From Ciona savignyi (Eukaryota; Chordata; Ascidiacea; Phlebobranchia; Cionidae): DNA of 64,000 bases. The stretch spans positions 781,956 through 845,955 of the forward strand of contig CH001982.1 of NCBI GenBank assembly GCA_000149265.1. Direction: 5' to 3'. The notes under the pieces are model-generated. The model saw only the letters and a list, made by a program, of their open reading frames with translations. It made no database searches and had not been told where the DNA came from. Position numbers and translations under genes: made by a program. Each line of letters opens with the position of its first letter. Position 1 is the stretch's first letter. Of the stretch, positions 21,911 through 32,184 are shown piece after piece.

Positions 21911-22310
21911 TAGGAGGTATTTTAAAAAGTTTGACTTTGATTACGAGAAAACGGCTATGCAGCGGTGCAGAAGACGTTTGCAGCGGTGCAGAAAAACGGA
22001 AACAATTTGCTACGATGCTGAAAACATCCTACCCATGCACAGCATGATCTTCTAAGGACTTTCCTTGTAGAATTCTTCCAGAAAAATCCTTCACGAATCC
22101 ACAACAGCCTGTTATACTAAGAGCAACCAAACACGTTTTGAAATATCCTGCCAACGCACGATTCTTTGAAAACTTTCCTTTCAGAATTTCCCAGAAAAAC
22201 CTTTTTACGATTCTTTACCAGATTACGTCCTGTTGTGAAGCCAAACTATGAGATCTTTTTATAGCTGTCAATCAAAAGATGATAAAGTTCTTGGCACGAA
22301 GTTCTGGAGA
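21900..22310. repeat. duplicated unit U2 in block B
   Basis: Fourth full unit, ending at the PBX-MEIS site. Block homology stops shortly after 22300 at ttcttggcacg. Confidence 0.7.
22265..22274 (-). promoter_or_regulatory. PBX-MEIS/PREP decamer plus TATAAAAAG (unit 6)
   Basis: Minus-strand TGATTGACAG-C-TATAAAAAG, the last of the six. Confidence 0.55.
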
Positions 22311-22324
22311 TAGCAATAGGTCCA

Positions 22325-22520
22325 GAAAAAGATTACCGGAGCTATTGCAGTGTGTTGTGTATTATTAAGACGTTTCTTTAATTTAGTAGAACCCATTAAT
22401 TTGATGGGTTCAGGAAAATTTCCGTTAAGTGTCTTGCCTAAGGACACAACCGACTAGCTAGCGACTAGTTTCGAAGTTGCAACCCTTCGGCTAAAAGGCG
22501 ACGCACTAAGCCACCAAGCT
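22325..22520 (-). repeat. SINE family A, 3'-truncated
   Basis: Antisense copy directly after block B, from ttaccggagctattgcagtg to ccaccaagct. Confidence 0.8.
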
Positions 22521-22970
22521 AAACATAATAAAATTACCGAATTTGCACCCTTGAAAAATGAATTAAATTTCGAATTAAAAAAAGAAATATAATAAAAATA
22601 AAGTTCATTTCATATCAAATCATAGTTAAATCTTATAAGCTTGAGAAAGGCAAATGTCTATACACCAATTAAGATTGGATCGTCTTCGCACTTGCTGAAA
22701 AGCGAATTTAGCATTTTAGGAAAATCGGAAATTAGATTAGAATTAAAATCTGAACATGGACACATTTTACAAACAGATTAAAGAACGAATACATCATTGT
22801 TACTATTTTCACGCTTTAATTATAGCCTAATTAGACAACTAGAAGTATCTATTTGTCTAGGACTGCTGTAGTGCACATTTTCCATTGCAAATATTTGTTT
22901 ATCAAAAGATCGTCGTTGAAATGATTAACTTGGTCAGTCAATCGTCAATTAGCCACCATTTATTGCGTTG
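22521..22970. other. 5' flank of SDR pseudogene
   Basis: AT-rich, without repeats I recognise. The stretch before 22991 (gttgcag then tgcccacacctgacagaATG) resembles the 5' side of the intact copy, so the duplication that made the SDR pair extends at least slightly upstream of the start codon. Confidence 0.4.
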
Positions 22971-22990
22971 CAGTGCCCACACCTGACAGA

Positions 22991-25900
22991 ATGGAGAGTT
23001 CCGATTTTGTAGCCGCTAACCAACCCCAATTAGACCAGGCTTATACAAAGCAGCGATTCAGTGGTAAAGTGGTAGTGGTTACTGGTGGAGCATCTGGTAT
23101 TGGATTTGCATCCGCTGAGCGCTTTGCAAGCGACGGCGCAAGTGTAGCAATATTAGACATTAACCAAAATGCGGGCGAGAAAGCAGAATGTTATTTGAAG
23201 AAACTAGGCTATAAAGTCAAGTTCTACAATTGCAATGTGGAAAACAGACATGAATGTTTGGAAAAAGTCGGGCAAGTCGCGAAGGATAATGATAACGCAA
23301 TTGATGCTGTGGTTAACTCTGCGGTTTACTTCGGTTCAAAAGGTAAGTTGGTGCAGCGTGTTATGCAGTGGATGATTGCAACTGGCAAACGCATGCCGCG
23401 TACAATAAGCATATGTGTTTGGATCGCGACCGACACATGCAGTTCTATACAACAAAAAAAACGAAACTTAGCCCGGTAAAAAAAGTATAAATATGTCAAT
23501 CGCAGGTTTAAACAGTCGTACGGAGGATTACGAAAAGAGTTTCGGGGTGAACGTGGTGGGAACGTCGAATATTGTACAAGCATGTCTTCCATTCATGGGG
23601 CCAGGTAAAGATTCGTCTGGTTTATTATTCTGTAAATATTGTTTAAAAAAAGCATTTATTTTAATTTTTACATGGCGATAACAATATTCACTGGAATACA
23701 GTTATAATTGTTAATAGAAAATTTTTTATCAGTTAAACAAGTTTACTTTTTGCTTCTTACATTTACAACGGCGTACCTTGGAACGGTTGTGCAGACCAAC
23801 AAAATGCGACTGATTCATATACAGAATTTGAAGAACAAAATGGTCTTAGAAACGTCAATATCCCTGAGAAAAGATACTTACCCAAGATTCAAGTTACCTC
23901 TGTGCTGCTTTTAAAGGATATACAACCCCACCCCCTACCCTTATTAGGATCCTATAAACACATACTCAGTCAAGTCATCCTAAAAAACATAGTTAGTCAA
24001 GTTTTTAAAAGATATACCGACCCCCTACCCTCTACCCCCATTTCAGGATCTTCAATAGTTAATATCAGTATGGTGGGAGTCGTACCCAAGAAAACCGGTG
24101 GACTTATAGTTCGTCGAAAGGAGCCGTCAAATCGCTGTCCAGCTCATGGCTCTGGATTTATCGAAACAAGGAAACAGAGTGAATTCTGTAGCGCCTAGTT
24201 GGATATGGAGTCCAGAGAATTCGCCTGTGAGAATTCGCCACAATCATAATATTAATTGCACGGATTGCACAATAGAACAACACACTGATCGTCACTAGAA
24301 ACGTCATAAAACGCGAACGCCCTGTTTTTTTGCGTTCGTGCCCATTGTCACTTTCAGTATAAATTTTCGTGTTTTGCTTTTACATACCAGTCCACTTGGG
24401 ACTCACCAAGTGTTCTTTTCGGAACTGACTACCATTGCCTCGTTCAACCTTGAACTTAACCCTACTATTGGCACCGAACCTCTTTATCGTAAGGTGATAA
24501 ATCTCATGCCTGTTCGTGTTTCCGTACCAAACCGTTGCGCGAGTCATGAATAAATACAACTTAAACCCTTAACGTATCCTTGATCGTGAGCCGAAATGGT
24601 AAAGAACCGACATTGGTGACCCCGACGTGTTTTGAGCATAAAACCTTCCGATATTATAATAAGTCGGTGCGTTCTAACTAAACCTTACCCTGCTACCCGA
24701 CCAAGTTTTATTTTTTGCAGCCCATTTCAAGTTCGTCTTCAAGGAACGCTTAATGTTTAAAGTTATTACAACGCAATAGTATATACGATCCTACGCCATT
24801 CGTTTCGGATTATCCACAAATTGCAATTGCATTGAAGTTAATGAGTTTGAGACAACGTGTCACGTTTTTTGTTGATGTTGCGAAGATATTGCCATTAAGA
24901 ATTTTTTGCATACAATTCAGTCAGTGGTGGGATTCAAGAGGTTTGCATGGGTTCGGTCGAACCCGTTCTTTGAACCTCGACATAATCACCAATCCGATTC
25001 TTGCTTTTTTAGACCTTTTTTAGATATTAGACCCTTTAGGAAACCTGTTGCTAGTAAATCCAAAACATAAAAGAACCTGTTCTTAAAATTTTGAATCCAA
25101 TCACGATTTCAGTGTATATGAATCGGTCATGTACGTAGCCACACGACCGTATGCTGGAGTCAGTGAAGGCCAAGGCTTCGCCGGACGGAACAGCGGAGGC
25201 AATGAGTTATGCAAATGAATACCACATGTTGGATAGGCCTGGTAGAACCAGCGAAGTTGCAGCGGCCATCGTGTTTTTATGCAGCAGGTTTGATGTTCCT
25301 AACCTGGGATGACCTTATTAGTTGTTCTGATATTCAAATAAAAAACTTAATATATAAGGAGGTTACGATAACCAGTCACTTTCGCACTTAAAGGGAATCT
25401 ATAGTTTCTGCTTGCAAATACAAACGCTATACACTTTGTGTAAGAAATACCATGTGTGATTAAGTAACTAGGAGATCCAATCGTCTGCATGCAGAAACAT
25501 GTAGCGTGCTGTTATATGTAGTTTTAAAACTTTGGTTTGACACGTGGCTCACACTTTTTAATTATTTTATATTAAGTTTCCATTAAGATTACTTGCTTTT
25601 TATTCGAGTAAAAAGCGTTGTCAGAATGCGAAATGTTGTTAGAATTCCATAGCCAATTTCAATATTTCGCTCTTCTTGAATAGTAATCCCCTTTCGCGCT
25701 GTGGGCTCGAAAGTATGTGCATGATTACTTGGTTTTGACGGTAAACACGAAGTCATTTAAATGGTTGGTCTTGTGATATCGCTTTTGTGTTTTTCCGATA
25801 AAAAAAATGAAATAATACTATCACAGTATTCCCTTTCCTGTGCTGTGATTTGCTTCATTTGCCATTATTATTTGGAGTTAGAGTTATTTAATGCAAATTG

Positions 25901-26066
25901 TTAGAGTTGGTTAGGGCAAATGAAAAAACTTAACTGAATAAACCCCATTCCTACGCAGAGACGCTGCATTCATCACCGGGAAAACATAATGGTGGACGGT
26001 GGATACAGCGCAATGGGACCAGCGCGTAAAGGCTCGGCTGCTGCCTTTGCAGGTTGCTCAACCTGA
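22991..26066 (+). pseudogene. decayed copy of a short-chain dehydrogenase/reductase
   Basis: Five exons collinear with the intact gene at 32185-39768: 22991-23342, 23506-23604, 24047-24217, 25164-25287 and 25959-26066. Exon 1 still reads cleanly with the NAD(P)-binding TGGASGIG motif, and exon 2 keeps frame. Exon 3 is 171 rather than 176 nt with at least two frame changes around the WTYSSSKGAV active-site block. Its donor is gone because an LTR fragment starts about ten bases on. Exon 4 is two bases longer than its partner and loses frame. Exon 5 is one base short near the ITG block. The introns still have GT-AG ends where present. Exon 1 and the first 75 bases of intron 1 are nearly identical to the partner, so duplication was recent and decay fast, or exon 1 was homogenised by gene conversion. 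Confidence 0.87.
24226..24640 (+). mobile_element. LTR-retrotransposon fossil: one LTR plus primer site
   Basis: A sequence of about 387 bp runs TGTGAG...CGACA (24226-24612), with a TATAAAT near 24358 and AATAAA at 24549, so the U3-R-U5 layout is visible. It is followed by a primer-binding-site-like TGGTGACCCCGACGTG (24614-24629). No internal coding region or second LTR follows, so it is a broken fossil. The family is not assignable by eye; Ty3/Gypsy-like is plausible. It sits at the end of exon 3 of the SDR pseudogene. Confidence 0.6.
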
Positions 26067-26204
26067 AACTTAATTCAAATATAAGAAAAAAAAGGACGCT
26101 TGCTTTCCTGGTAATAAAAAAAATTGTAAAGAGTTCATTAAAAATAAATAAATTGTCGGACAACAGGTTTTCCTGGTGATATATACATATATATCGCTCT
26201 AGAG

Positions 26205-27007
26205 CAGTCTGCCGCAACCAGTGCGCCGCAAGACAATGTTAGGTGTGCCGCGGGAAAATAATATTTTTAAACACATTTTTACCAACTAAAAAGGATTTTG
26301 TTTCTTTGCAAATTTGTATATTACGGCTATCAGACACTTTGCTGGAATTAAATGTATATAGGTAGTCAAAAGATCCCTAAATACGATTATTACTTTATTT
26401 TTAACATCTTCGACTCTGTAGCGGCTGCTTATTGAATGACTTTTAGGTTTATATAGTATACAAGATAGACGGGTAGCAATTTTACTTTATTATTAAATTG
26501 ACTCCGATAAGCGCAACGGTACAATTACAATAATGCATAAGCATAACCGGCTACGTAGTTTTATAAATGGGGACGGGCTGTAGGGTACGTTAAGCGTATT
26601 CCCGCCCTCGAGAGCACCAGAGTCTAGGCTATACAGACTGTGGATTTGGAAACACAGTGCTGTATAAGCCTAGACATCTCTGTCTGTGTTTCTCTGATGA
26701 AATGAGGTCTTTTATATGCCATTTGGCTCCAAGGAAAAAATGCGATGCATAATATCTAAAAACGCACAATAGATTATTTTTGCGCTCGATACAATGGATT
26801 ATCTCCGCACGTTAAATTTAGAAGTTGCGTTGATCGCATCGTGAATTTAGATCGTCCTTCGTCATTTAGCGATTTCTTTTGTTCCTTGTAGTTTTCTTGG
26901 AAAGATCTTGCCAACAGCCAATTATGTCGGTACGACAACTCCAATGTGCCGTCAAATTTGGTGAGTTTCTAAATGCGCCTTGGGTAAAAAAAGTTTGCGG
27001 AGCACTG
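26205..27007. mobile_element. non-autonomous hAT element with near-perfect TSD
   Basis: 803 bp. Left end CAGTCTGCCGCAACCAGTGC; right end read inward CAGTGCTCCGCAAACTTTTT. Flanks are CTCTAGAG (26197-26204) and CTCTATAG (27008-27015), 7 of 8, matching the known hAT preference for tctaga-like targets. No transposase frame. It is a third hAT family in the window by its end sequences. It sits 139 bp after the SDR pseudogene stop. Confidence 0.88.
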
Positions 27008-27024
27008 CTCTATAGCGATATATG

Positions 27025-27275
27025 GGATAGGGTGGATGTTCATGGTTATCCCCATTAATGCGAAACGCAAGGGGGTTAACATACGGGCAATCGTCAGATT
27101 ACCTCGCGCCCACTGTCAAGTTACTAAAGATATTACAGTATGTTTTGTATGATTCACACGGTCCTTTAATTTAATAGAACCCATCATTTCACTGAGGTTA
27201 GGTAATGTCCGTAAAGTGCCTTGCCCAATGACTCAATCGACTAGCAGTTTTGAACCTGCGCAACCCTTTGGTTTT
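27025..27275 (-). repeat. SINE family A, near full length
   Basis: Antisense copy starting just past the hAT target duplication (gatgttcatggttatcccca) and ending at cgcaaccctttggtttt. Confidence 0.8.
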
Positions 27276-27279
27276 CGAA

Positions 27280-27390
27280 TGTTCTTAGGGATGTGGGGGA
27301 TTTAGAATATTCTTGGGGAGGGAGGCGGGGTGTTCCAATATTCTTGGCGGGTTTCCAATACTAATATTCTTGAGGGGTTTTCGATATTTA
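27280..27390. repeat. degenerate minisatellite, 'atattcttgggg' unit
   Basis: Four imperfect copies of an aatattcttggggggtttt-like unit: near 27278, 27307, 27339 and 27364. G-rich on the plus strand. Confidence 0.5.
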
Positions 27391-27539
27391 AATGGTTGGC
27401 AAGCAGCATGTGTGTAATTGTCCACGTTGATCGTCATGCGATTATGCTAATCCTAAAGGTTGGGATATCTTCCGATCACCTTGCGCACGGCATTTGTATG
27501 GTTACTGAAAGTACTACAGTGTGTTGTGCATAAAATATT

Positions 27540-28140
27540 CAAAATTCAAAATTTCAAACACTTAAGTTACCGGGCTTGAAAAAATAAAGGTATAGAAATA
27601 TGATCGGGTTTGTGCGTGTTTGTCATAGTCACGACTATGGTCGACTCATATTTAAACGTCGTGCTTAAATGGCCGTGAAACACAGTAGTGGATTATATAG
27701 ACTAGACACTGAAACAGTAGTGGATTATAGACTATACACTGAAACAAATAAAAGCCGAGGAAATAAGTACTGGCTCTGATGAATGGTTTGTACAGCGTTC
27801 TCATAACGGATGTGATGAAATGGTGATGATAGCGTTGCGCCCAGTGGTCGAATACTATCTTTGTTGATTCAACTGATTTTATTAGCATCACACAGTCACA
27901 GTGCGAAAATGGAGCGTAATTTTCATAAGCCACTACAGAGCAGTGTTAAGTTATTAACATGGTATTAATGAGAATGCGGTGCAACGATATTGATCAGATA
28001 TATGGTAAGCAAAGCGGTAAGATGTTTTAAGTACCGATCTAGAATATGACACCTTATTACGCCCAAAAATTATAATCTTATTAATTTTAATTAATCTTTT
28101 AAGAAGTCATAAATAAACTACAATTTATTATGTTCTTCCT
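27540..28140. other. non-genic DNA
   Basis: Contains a two-copy tandem of about 30 bp at 27666-27742 (gaaacagtagtggattat then agactatacact). No exon is supportable. Confidence 0.4.
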
Positions 28141-29060
28141 TCGGATAAAATTTTAAGTTTAATTTTTCTCTGCGTTACGCTGGAGACAGACATGTCAGGT
28201 CATTTGGTAAAACGCGTTATCGAATCAGGTTGAAACATTTAGGAATCACAACTGACATGACAATAGTTTGCATTTACTTTTAATTTCTAAAAAATAACAA
28301 AAAGAACAAATTCTGGTAAAATGTAAATAAACTAGGCCGAACTTTTAGCATTTTTAGCAATATCGCCGATATCTCCAGAAGATATCAAGTATGTTATCGC
28401 CGATTTCCTTGTTTTTCTTTATGTCTAATATTTCTTGATTTTAAAACTGAAAAGAAAAATTTAGTTACAAGTTCAAGGAAAGAGAAAGAGTATAAAACGA
28501 GAGAATGTCAATCACGTGTGAACCAGCACTATTTTTTAAACCACATTTGTGTGAATCGCTATGTTTTTGTGTATGCAGAAACGATCGGATTTCCTGTATA
28601 CCTCATCACTCTTAGTATATTCTATATAAAGTGTACAACGTTACATTATAGTTTATTTTATTCCGTTATTATGGGAATTTAAAGCAGAATAATCAGTGGT
28701 TTCAGTTCGGTTAAGTGAGGGGGTTAGTAGGGAAATAGTTCACGGTGGGTATGGTGTATCCGAATCTTTTTAGTTCGCATTAATATGTTCTATCGATTTG
28801 TGTTAGTTTTAAGTGTTTGGCTGTTTTATATACGTCATAAAAGTTTAATATGTTTCCCTTGAATTTTATATTTTAAGCCTAAAGTTATTTCCTTTCGTAA
28901 TTCGTGGTAGGTATAAAACAAGACTCTTTAGAGTCCTTTTTCCAGTTTATTTTATTCACCTACAACTTTCTTTAGAATTTGAAATAAATGATCCTTACCA
29001 GTTCGGAAATATGGACTGTTAAACGATATTAAGCGTTGAAAATAATTTTCCAAAACCCGT
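28140..29060. repeat. dispersed repeat, inverted partner at 33.4-34.3 kb
   Basis: Blocks such as cctacaactttctttagaat (28960) and gtcaatcacgtgtgaaccag (28507) occur inverted at about 33560 and 34232. The tgcgttacgctggagacaga block at 28168 is shared with 11427 and 35672. No coding frame. It is probably a multicopy non-autonomous element; its ends are not definable by eye. Confidence 0.55.
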
Positions 29061-29634
29061 GATTTACAATAAACCATCGGCGAGCTGCCTTAGTTATATT
29101 TTTGTGAATATGTTGTAAGTGAGTTATTTATTTCAAGTTCACGTAGTAAACCATTAAAAAACGGTTAATCTGTGGTGAAAGAAATAAAAGCTCTATAAAA
29201 CTGCATATGTAAGCATTTTTGAATACTTTTCTTAATTTCTTATCTTTTGTCCGATGATTGTCATCCAAAAATGCAATTTTTATTTTATTTTTTCGAAAAT
29301 AGTTTAATTCACATAAAATGTTTGATTGGACATAAATTGCGAAATGACCTTATAAATTGTCGTGCACACAGTAAGGATTGCCTGTGGCATTATGCATAGT
29401 AACCGATGGCGACTTATTTGTCAAAAGTAACCGATGGCGACTTTATAATCTCAAAAGCTTTGTGTGTTCGTTCCAGTTTAGTTAGATTGATATGCAGTTC
29501 GGCAAAACTTTACCTTAACGGCTCGTTGCATTCTGTCAACGCGTACTGGAAGTACGTAGCAGAAGCAGTGACAATTGTAAAACATAGAATCGAAAACGAG
29601 ATATAATATTTCCATACGGAATTTCTTAGGATTA
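29061..29634. other. non-genic DNA
   Basis: No gene seen. A 20-base direct repeat, taaccgatggcgactt, occurs at 29399 and 29429. Confidence 0.4.
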
Positions 29635-29915
29635 ATAGGATATTCATCTTTATCCTGGCAAATGGAAAAACCAAGGGGGACTATCACATAAGCAATCGTC
29701 AGATCACCTCGCGCCCAACGTCTGGTTACCGGAGCTACTGCAACGTGTTGTATATGAGTCATACGTTCCTTCAAACCGATTAATCCGCTGGGTTCCGGCA
29801 ATGTCCGTTAAGTGCCTTGCCCAAGGACACAACCGACATGCTAGCGACCAGTTTCGCACTTGCAACCTTTCGATTAAAAGAGCGACGCACTAAACCGCTA
29901 GACCAACCGGCCGGA
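29635..29915 (-). repeat. SINE family A, near full length
   Basis: Antisense copy with an intact head (gcgacgcactaaaccgctag then accaaccggccgg). It lies 130 bp upstream of the SLC43 gene start. Confidence 0.85.
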
Positions 29916-30045
29916 CAAGTAATAAATATTCATTTTTAAGCCGGAAAAAACGGCGATAACGCCAAAATGCTGAAAAATTGGCCACAACATAACAACAAAC
30001 TTGCACTTTTTAATGCTTCGTTTTTTTACTTTCAGAATTCTAGAA

Positions 30046-31533
30046 ATGACAGTACAACAAGTTGTAAGCATTGTAAGTGGCTGTCTGGATTGCATTGTGT
30101 TTGGTGGAGTCATTTTCGGCTGGCCTTCATTAGAATATATTCTGAAGAGGGAGAATTACTTTTCACACCTGTGCAATAATAATTCTAATGGCACCAGCTA
30201 CAATGCAACTCTGAAAAAAATGGATTCAACCTTAATCAATGGAAATTTAACCGCTACACAATGCGACAAAAGCAGAGAAATGCTAAATTTGGTTTTTACG
30301 GTCGCTCTTGGAGTAGCACAAATATTACTACCGCTCGGAGGGTATATTTTGGACAGATATGGAACATGGATCCAACGTACGCTTGCTTCGATTGCTATCA
30401 TGATCGGTTCGGTTCTGCTTGTTGTATCATCAGCTACCAACTCCAACATTCTGTTCCCATCCATGGTATTATTTGCTATTGGGGGGTTTAACATTCTTAC
30501 ATCAAATATCCAGCTTGGGAAAGTGGCCGGAAAAGCTCAAACGTCTGTTATTACGCTTATGAACGGATCGTTTAACTCAGGAACATTCGTGTTTTTGATG
30601 TTTAAGTTAGCTTACGATTCTGGAATAAGTCTGAAATCAATTTCAACAGCATATGCAATCATAAGTGTCTATCCCTTGGCATCAACCTTTCTACTTATGC
30701 CACGAAAGTGGTTTTCTGACACGACCACTAATCCAAGGTACGGGATTTATGAGCTGATGGACCTCGCCAAACGGAAATGCTTTCGTTATAAATCGGCAGT
30801 TATCGCTGTAGATATGGAGAACAACATGAATTTGCCTGAACGACCAGAATCTCAGATGCAAAACGACAACGAAGCTGGAAAAGAACCGAATTCTGAAAAG
30901 TGTAAAGTCACGTTAATCCAATGCTTGAAGTTCCCTTTGTACTGGTCTGTTCAATTTCAATATTGTTTGCTGAACTTACGAATGATCTTTTTCTTGGGAA
31001 GTTTTTCCACTTGGATAGCAAACATTAAAAGCGAGGCAGATGTCGGAAAACTCACGAATATTTTGGGAATTTTGCTTGTGCTTTCTGTTTGCATTTCACC
31101 CATCCATGGAATTCTTACTGATGGAACAATTCGTTTCTGTATAGTACGTGGCCTTAGTAAAAAACAGTCGACGTGGACAGGTTTATTGGTTTCCGGTTTT
31201 ACAACTAGTTTTCTGACAGTGCTGGTTTCGGTGACGGTTGCTTTAAAACAAATTTATTCTTCGTTTATTCTGTTCGTATTAGCGCGTTCTTTTGTCTCCG
31301 CTAGCACCACAACGTTTATCGCTGTCGCTTTTCCCTCGCGTCACTTTGGCACACTTTATGGCATCTGCACGTTGCTGGCTGGAATTTTTGGATGTTTACA
31401 GTTTGCCCTATTTTCCCTCGGTATCTCGCTTGATCAAGATTTTACTATTGTGAATTATTCCATGATCGCTATGTCTGCCAGTACATTTTTGAATTCCATC
31501 TTCACTTACAAACACTTGCGTAAAATTACTTAA
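30046..31533 (+). CDS. SLC43: SLC43-family transporter, intronless
   Basis: A 495-residue polytopic membrane protein of the major facilitator superfamily with about 12 predicted segments. The first is CLDCIVFGGVIFGWPSLEYI, close to the FAGVLFGWPSL start of SLC43A3. It is followed by a lumenal/extracellular loop with several N-glycosylation sequons (NNS, NGT, NAT, NLT) and CDKSREMLNLVFT, as in SLC43A1. GGYILDRYGTW is the loop-2/3 motif, and FPSRHFGTLYG is the conserved C-terminal block. SLC43A3 carries purine nucleobases; A1 and A2 carry neutral amino acids; substrate here is undecided. Start: ATG 30046 follows an acceptor (ttttttactttcag, 30035); an ATG at 30013 is upstream of it. One uninterrupted coding exon is unusual for this family (vertebrate genes have over ten), suggesting retroposition or intron loss. 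It lies between the inverted SDR copies. Confidence 0.92.
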   Translation: MTVQQVVSIVSGCLDCIVFGGVIFGWPSLEYILKRENYFSHLCNNNSNGTSYNATLKKMDSTLINGNLTATQCDKSREMLNLVFTVALGVAQILLPLGGYILDRYGTWIQRTLASIAIMIGSVLLVVSSATNSNILFPSMVLFAIGGFNILTSNIQLGKVAGKAQTSVITLMNGSFNSGTFVFLMFKLAYDSGISLKSISTAYAIISVYPLASTFLLMPRKWFSDTTTNPRYGIYELMDLAKRKCFRYKSAVIAVDMENNMNLPERPESQMQNDNEAGKEPNSEKCKVTLIQCLKFPLYWSVQFQYCLLNLRMIFFLGSFSTWIANIKSEADVGKLTNILGILLVLSVCISPIHGILTDGTIRFCIVRGLSKKQSTWTGLLVSGFTTSFLTVLVSVTVALKQIYSSFILFVLARSFVSASTTTFIAVAFPSRHFGTLYGICTLLAGIFGCLQFALFSLGISLDQDFTIVNYSMIAMSASTFLNSIFTYKHLRKIT

Positions 31534-31756
31534 TCATATTAGCTTGAATCTTTTATTTTTCAATCCAACAGCTTGTTATAATCAAGTTATGGCAAGTTAT
31601 ATTGCAAATGCTATGGTTGTAAACTATATTGTGTACAGCTGTATATACGAAGAATTACTCAATATTAGCGGTGAATAGTAGTCCGAATTATTAGCCTTGC
31701 TTGTGTTAACGCTTTTGCGCTTTCCACATTACGGGTAATCGTAAATATAGAAAAAA
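31534..31756. other. SLC43 3' flank
   Basis: Presumed 3' UTR and spacer. No clear AATAAA near the stop; no other feature seen. Confidence 0.35.
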
Positions 31757-31995
31757 ATCATGTTTATCCCCGTGAAAGGAAATCGCGAAAAAGTTATCAC
31801 ACGAGCACATTGCTCAATTACCTCGCGGTTACGTAAAGAATAGTTATTACACGGGTAATCGTCAGATCACCTCAAGCCAACCGACTGGTGACTGGGAGCT
31901 ATTGTAGATTGTTGTCGGCCAAAATACTTGTGGCCTTTTTTGAGAAACCTATATAAAACCACTAGTTTTATGTCGTATGGGCTGTTTTGCCCATG
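31757..31995 (-). repeat. SINE family A, degenerate
   Basis: Antisense and heavily diverged, with the 'cacgggtaatcgtcagatcacctc' part duplicated (compare 31797-31830 and 31850-31875). Confidence 0.55.
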
Positions 31996-32014
31996 GGCAC
32001 AACCGACTCGACCA

Positions 32015-32060
32015 TTACAAAACTTCACAGCTAAACGAGAACAACGGCGCGTGCTTTTCA
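32015..32060 (+). repeat. fragment of the element seen at 7.1 and 40.0 kb
   Basis: attacaaaacttcacagcta then aacgagaacaacggcgcg matches 7383-7425. Too short to say more. Confidence 0.5.
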
Positions 32061-32184
32061 AAACATAATATCACCAGGATATAGTGTTGCCCGACAAATG
32101 ATTTATTTTAAATGTAATTTTACACAAATTTTATTTTCCAAAAAAAAGCGCCCTCTTTTGCGACTCTTATATTTGAATTAAGTT

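Larger units (their letters stand above)
19240..22310. repeat. segmental duplication, block B (with peptide gene)
   Basis: Collinear with block A (see 14730). It contains everything block A has plus about 280 extra bases around 20345-20640 that carry the arginine-rich peptide exon. Substitution density between blocks is visible by eye in every line, so the duplication is not recent. Confidence 0.8.

Noticed and set aside
24338-24553. Coding frame inside the LTR region
   Set aside because: It lies within U3-R of the LTR and has no domain.
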